NCBI GenBank assembly: GCA_017617715.1 | Contig: JAFZVQ010000025.1 | Coordinates: 1-41,461 of the forward strand | Direction: 5' to 3' | DNA: 41,461 bases | Origin: Bacteroidales bacterium | GTDB taxonomy: Bacteria; Bacteroidota; Bacteroidia; Bacteroidales; UBA932 | Notes under the pieces: generated by a model | The model's input: the letters and a program-made list of their open reading frames with translations, nothing else | The model's database searches: none | What the model was told of the DNA's origin: nothing | Translations under genes and position numbers: made by a program | Shown: one piece after another, positions 40,027-41,461 of the stretch | Layout of the letters: every line of letters begins with the position of its first letter | Numbering within the stretch: the first letter of the stretch is position 1

Positions 40027-41145
40027 TCAGCCTTTGAATGACATTATGGCCTGTACCGCCTCCTCGCGTTCGTCGGTGAGCGTGAGGAGCAGGTTCTGGT
40101 AGCGTCCGCTGGCCATCAGCGTCTCCAGCATTTCGTACACGGGGATCTCCTTCCCCCAGAATTCTTTGCCGAGGAACACCATTGGGCTGGAGAGTCCCAC
40201 CGTCTTGTAGTGGTTCTGGGCGGCATCCTGGAAAATTTCCTGGAGCGTGCCGGCGGAACCGGGGGAATAGATTATTCCGCCCTTGGCGATGGTGAGGAGT
40301 ATGTCTTCACGCATGCTGTTCTGGAAGTACTTGGCGATGTCGGTGGCAAGGGGGGTGGAGGGCTCGTGGCCGTAGAACCATGTAGGTATGCCGAGGCTGC
40401 GGAAACGCTTCTGGGGGAACCTTTCGCGGACTTTGAATGCGCTGGCCAGCCAGCCTTCGTCGCGGAAGGTGGGGGAGGGCTCCAGCATGGCGAAGGCCTC
40501 TTCCATCTCTTCGTCGGTGCGGCCGGCCATCCAGGCTCCGAGGTGTGTGGCTTCCATGGCGCCGGGACCGCCTCCGGAGGCCATGAGCTTGCCCTTTTCG
40601 GTGAGGTCCTTGCTGATGAGCGCTATCTTGCGGTATTCCGGATCGGTGCGCTTGAGGGCGTGGCCGCCCATTATGGCCACCACCTGGGTCTCGCCGTAAT
40701 GGCTGAGGAAGTCGGCCATGGTGTCTTCTATGCCGCGGTCGTGGAGGGAGCGCCCGAGGGTCTCGCGGATCTCCTTGCACTGCTTGCCCTTCTCCATGAA
40801 ATGGTTGTAAATCAAAGAGTCGCGGCAGGTTTCGAAGGTCTGGGGCTTGTCCGGATCAAAGCCTTCATAAAGCTCCTCGGCCGTGTAGAGGCTGCCCCGG
40901 AAGGTGCTGTAGGGAAGCCCCAGGCGGGGGAACTGCAGGTTGGTGGGGTCGAGCGACTCCTGCATTTCCTTCGGGATTGCGCATCCGAGGAAGAAGCAGT
41001 CGTGCCACTTGTGCCCGGCGGCGATATACTGCGGAACTTCGTTGAAGTCTATGTATTGGAATACATAATGGGAAATGAATCCATTCTCGTCCGGTCCGGG
41101 AAGATTGGCTATGGAATCAATCTGCATGTAGGAGTGTCTGGCCAT
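40027..41145 (-). CDS. LOG family Rossmann-fold protein with N-terminal extension
   Basis: 372 residues from the ATG at 41145, 20 nt from a -7 element; a TTG at 41163 is less likely. The lysine decarboxylase-like/LOG motifs are SGGGPGAMEA at about residue 190 and PGSAGTLQEIF near residue 305 (PGGxGTxxE form). About 130 residues precede the Rossmann fold and are not recognised, so the protein is much longer than cytokinin-activating LOG enzymes. A nucleotide-processing activity such as nucleoside 5'-monophosphate hydrolysis is possible, but I cannot confirm it. Confidence 0.82.
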   Translation of the reverse strand: MARHSYMQIDSIANLPGPDENGFISHYVFQYIDFNEVPQYIAAGHKWHDCFFLGCAIPKEMQESLDPTNLQFPRLGLPYSTFRGSLYTAEELYEGFDPDKPQTFETCRDSLIYNHFMEKGKQCKEIRETLGRSLHDRGIEDTMADFLSHYGETQVVAIMGGHALKRTDPEYRKIALISKDLTEKGKLMASGGGPGAMEATHLGAWMAGRTDEEMEEAFAMLEPSPTFRDEGWLASAFKVRERFPQKRFRSLGIPTWFYGHEPSTPLATDIAKYFQNSMREDILLTIAKGGIIYSPGSAGTLQEIFQDAAQNHYKTVGLSSPMVFLGKEFWGKEIPVYEMLETLMASGRYQNLLLTLTDEREEAVQAIMSFKG

Positions 41146-41165
41146 AAGCTTGTGTTTGATCAAGG

Positions 41166-41173
41166 CAAATATA
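41166..41173 (-). promoter_or_regulatory. -7 element for the LOG-family gene
   Basis: TATATTTG on the minus strand, 20 nt before the ATG at 41145. A TTTT lies 20 nt further upstream as an imperfect -33 element. Confidence 0.5.
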
Positions 41174-41181
41174 GCTTTTAT

Positions 41182-41212
41182 TTTGCATATTTAAAAAAAG
41201 TCCGTATATTTG
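41182..41212 (+). promoter_or_regulatory. Promoter of the initiator tRNA gene
   Basis: TTTG (41182-41185), 19-nt spacer, TATATTTG (41205-41212), a full consensus match ending 10 nt before the tRNA. Confidence 0.75.
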
Positions 41213-41222
41213 CAGTCCACAT

Positions 41223-41295
<73 letters not shown>

Positions 41296-41297
41296 CT

Positions 41298-41333
41298 AAA
41301 CCGGACAAGTCGCAAGATTTGTCCGGTTTTTTT
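41298..41333 (+). terminator. Rho-independent terminator of the tRNA gene
   Basis: AAACCGGACAA and TTGTCCGGTTT form an 11-bp perfect stem around a 10-nt loop, and the T-run continues to 41333. Confidence 0.88.
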
Positions 41334-41334
41334 A

Positions 41335-41342
41335 TATCTTTG
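41335..41342 (+). promoter_or_regulatory. -7 element for the DUF6922-like gene
   Basis: TATCTTTG, 15 nt before the ATG at 41358. It directly follows the tRNA terminator; no TTTG sits at the proper distance. Confidence 0.4.
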
Positions 41343-41357
41343 CAGATTAGAGTGCTT

Positions 41358-41461
41358 ATGTCTAAACAGGAGTGCATACAGGGTTTTTCAGACTACATCT
41401 TTTGGGATGTGGAAAGGAACTCTATCGATCTGGCTTCGAATGCTCCTTTTGTTATTCAACG
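41358..41461 (+). CDS. Start of a DUF6922-like gene, truncated by the window end
   Basis: The ATG at 41358 opens a frame that runs off the window after 34 codons. The peptide contains 'DYIFWDVERNSIDL' and 'NAPFVIQR', a pattern I recall from DUF6922-type proteins ('FWD......D.......I.R'). These are often next to a nucleotidyltransferase (AbiEii-like) toxin gene, so this may be the first gene of a toxin-antitoxin or related accessory pair. The segment is AT-richer than the core genes. Only the N terminus is visible. Confidence 0.45.
   Translation, partial: MSKQECIQGFSDYIFWDVERNSIDLASNAPFVIQ

Overview
The window reads as a piece of a Bacteroidota chromosome, most likely order Bacteroidales. The grounds are the promoters (a TTTG element about 20 nt upstream of TAnnTTTG, repeated across the window), the near absence of Shine-Dalgarno sequences, and gene families typical of that phylum: a BtuG-type B12 lipoprotein, Porin_10, DUF4421, a GH2 lipoprotein with Bacteroidetes-type C-terminal domains, and an ExbB / small membrane protein / ExbD / ExbD cluster. 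The core is GC-rich (high fifties to low sixties percent by eye), which suits an Alistipes-like or related uncultured lineage. I cannot place it below order.

Left margin, 1-2.9 kb, minus strand: a more AT-rich accessory operon. A good promoter leads into an ATP-binding protein that appears broken near its C terminus, then a STAS-like DUF4325 protein, then a large lipoprotein with four BIG2 Ig-like domains that runs off the window. 3.0-6.2 kb, plus: a cobalamin riboswitch, the B12-binding lipoprotein btuG and the TonB-dependent receptor btuB; the two genes share one reading frame and are separated only by a TAG. 6.3-14.5 kb, plus: a DUF4421 outer-membrane protein, a GH2 glycosidase lipoprotein, an unassigned lipoprotein overlapping an acyl-CoA synthetase, a dCMP deaminase and an S41 C-terminal processing peptidase.

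14.6-24.6 kb, minus: in transcription order nudix hydrolase, queA, dprA, tatD-family nuclease, ansA, exbB, a small membrane protein, exbD, exbD, a strong terminator, then asnS, udk and a TonB-like energy transducer. The Exb proteins and the TonB-like protein would together energise receptors such as BtuB. 24.6-27.1 kb, plus: an SRPBCC protein, an RsmF-like rRNA methyltransferase carrying a tandem repeat insertion, and a TPR-like exported protein. 27.1-34.9 kb, minus, an envelope run: NDP-sugar pyrophosphorylase, CPBP protease, TlpA-like oxidoreductase, Porin_10 protein, MltF lytic transglycosylase and a LolC/E-type permease.

34.9-36.9 kb, plus: a FtsB/DivIC-like division protein, tmk and a MauE/DoxX-type membrane protein. 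36.9-41.1 kb: sppA (minus), hisS (plus) and a LOG-family protein (minus). The window ends with an initiator tRNA, its terminator and the start of a DUF6922 gene in AT-richer sequence, possibly the edge of an accessory region.

I saw no CRISPR array, insertion sequence, prophage or complete defence system. The most interesting items are the btuG/btuB amber junction, the damaged ATPase beside the DUF4325 gene, the in-gene 21-bp tandem repeat, compact overlaps of promoters and terminators, a class of promoters that should give leaderless mRNAs, and the tRNA/DUF6922 boundary.
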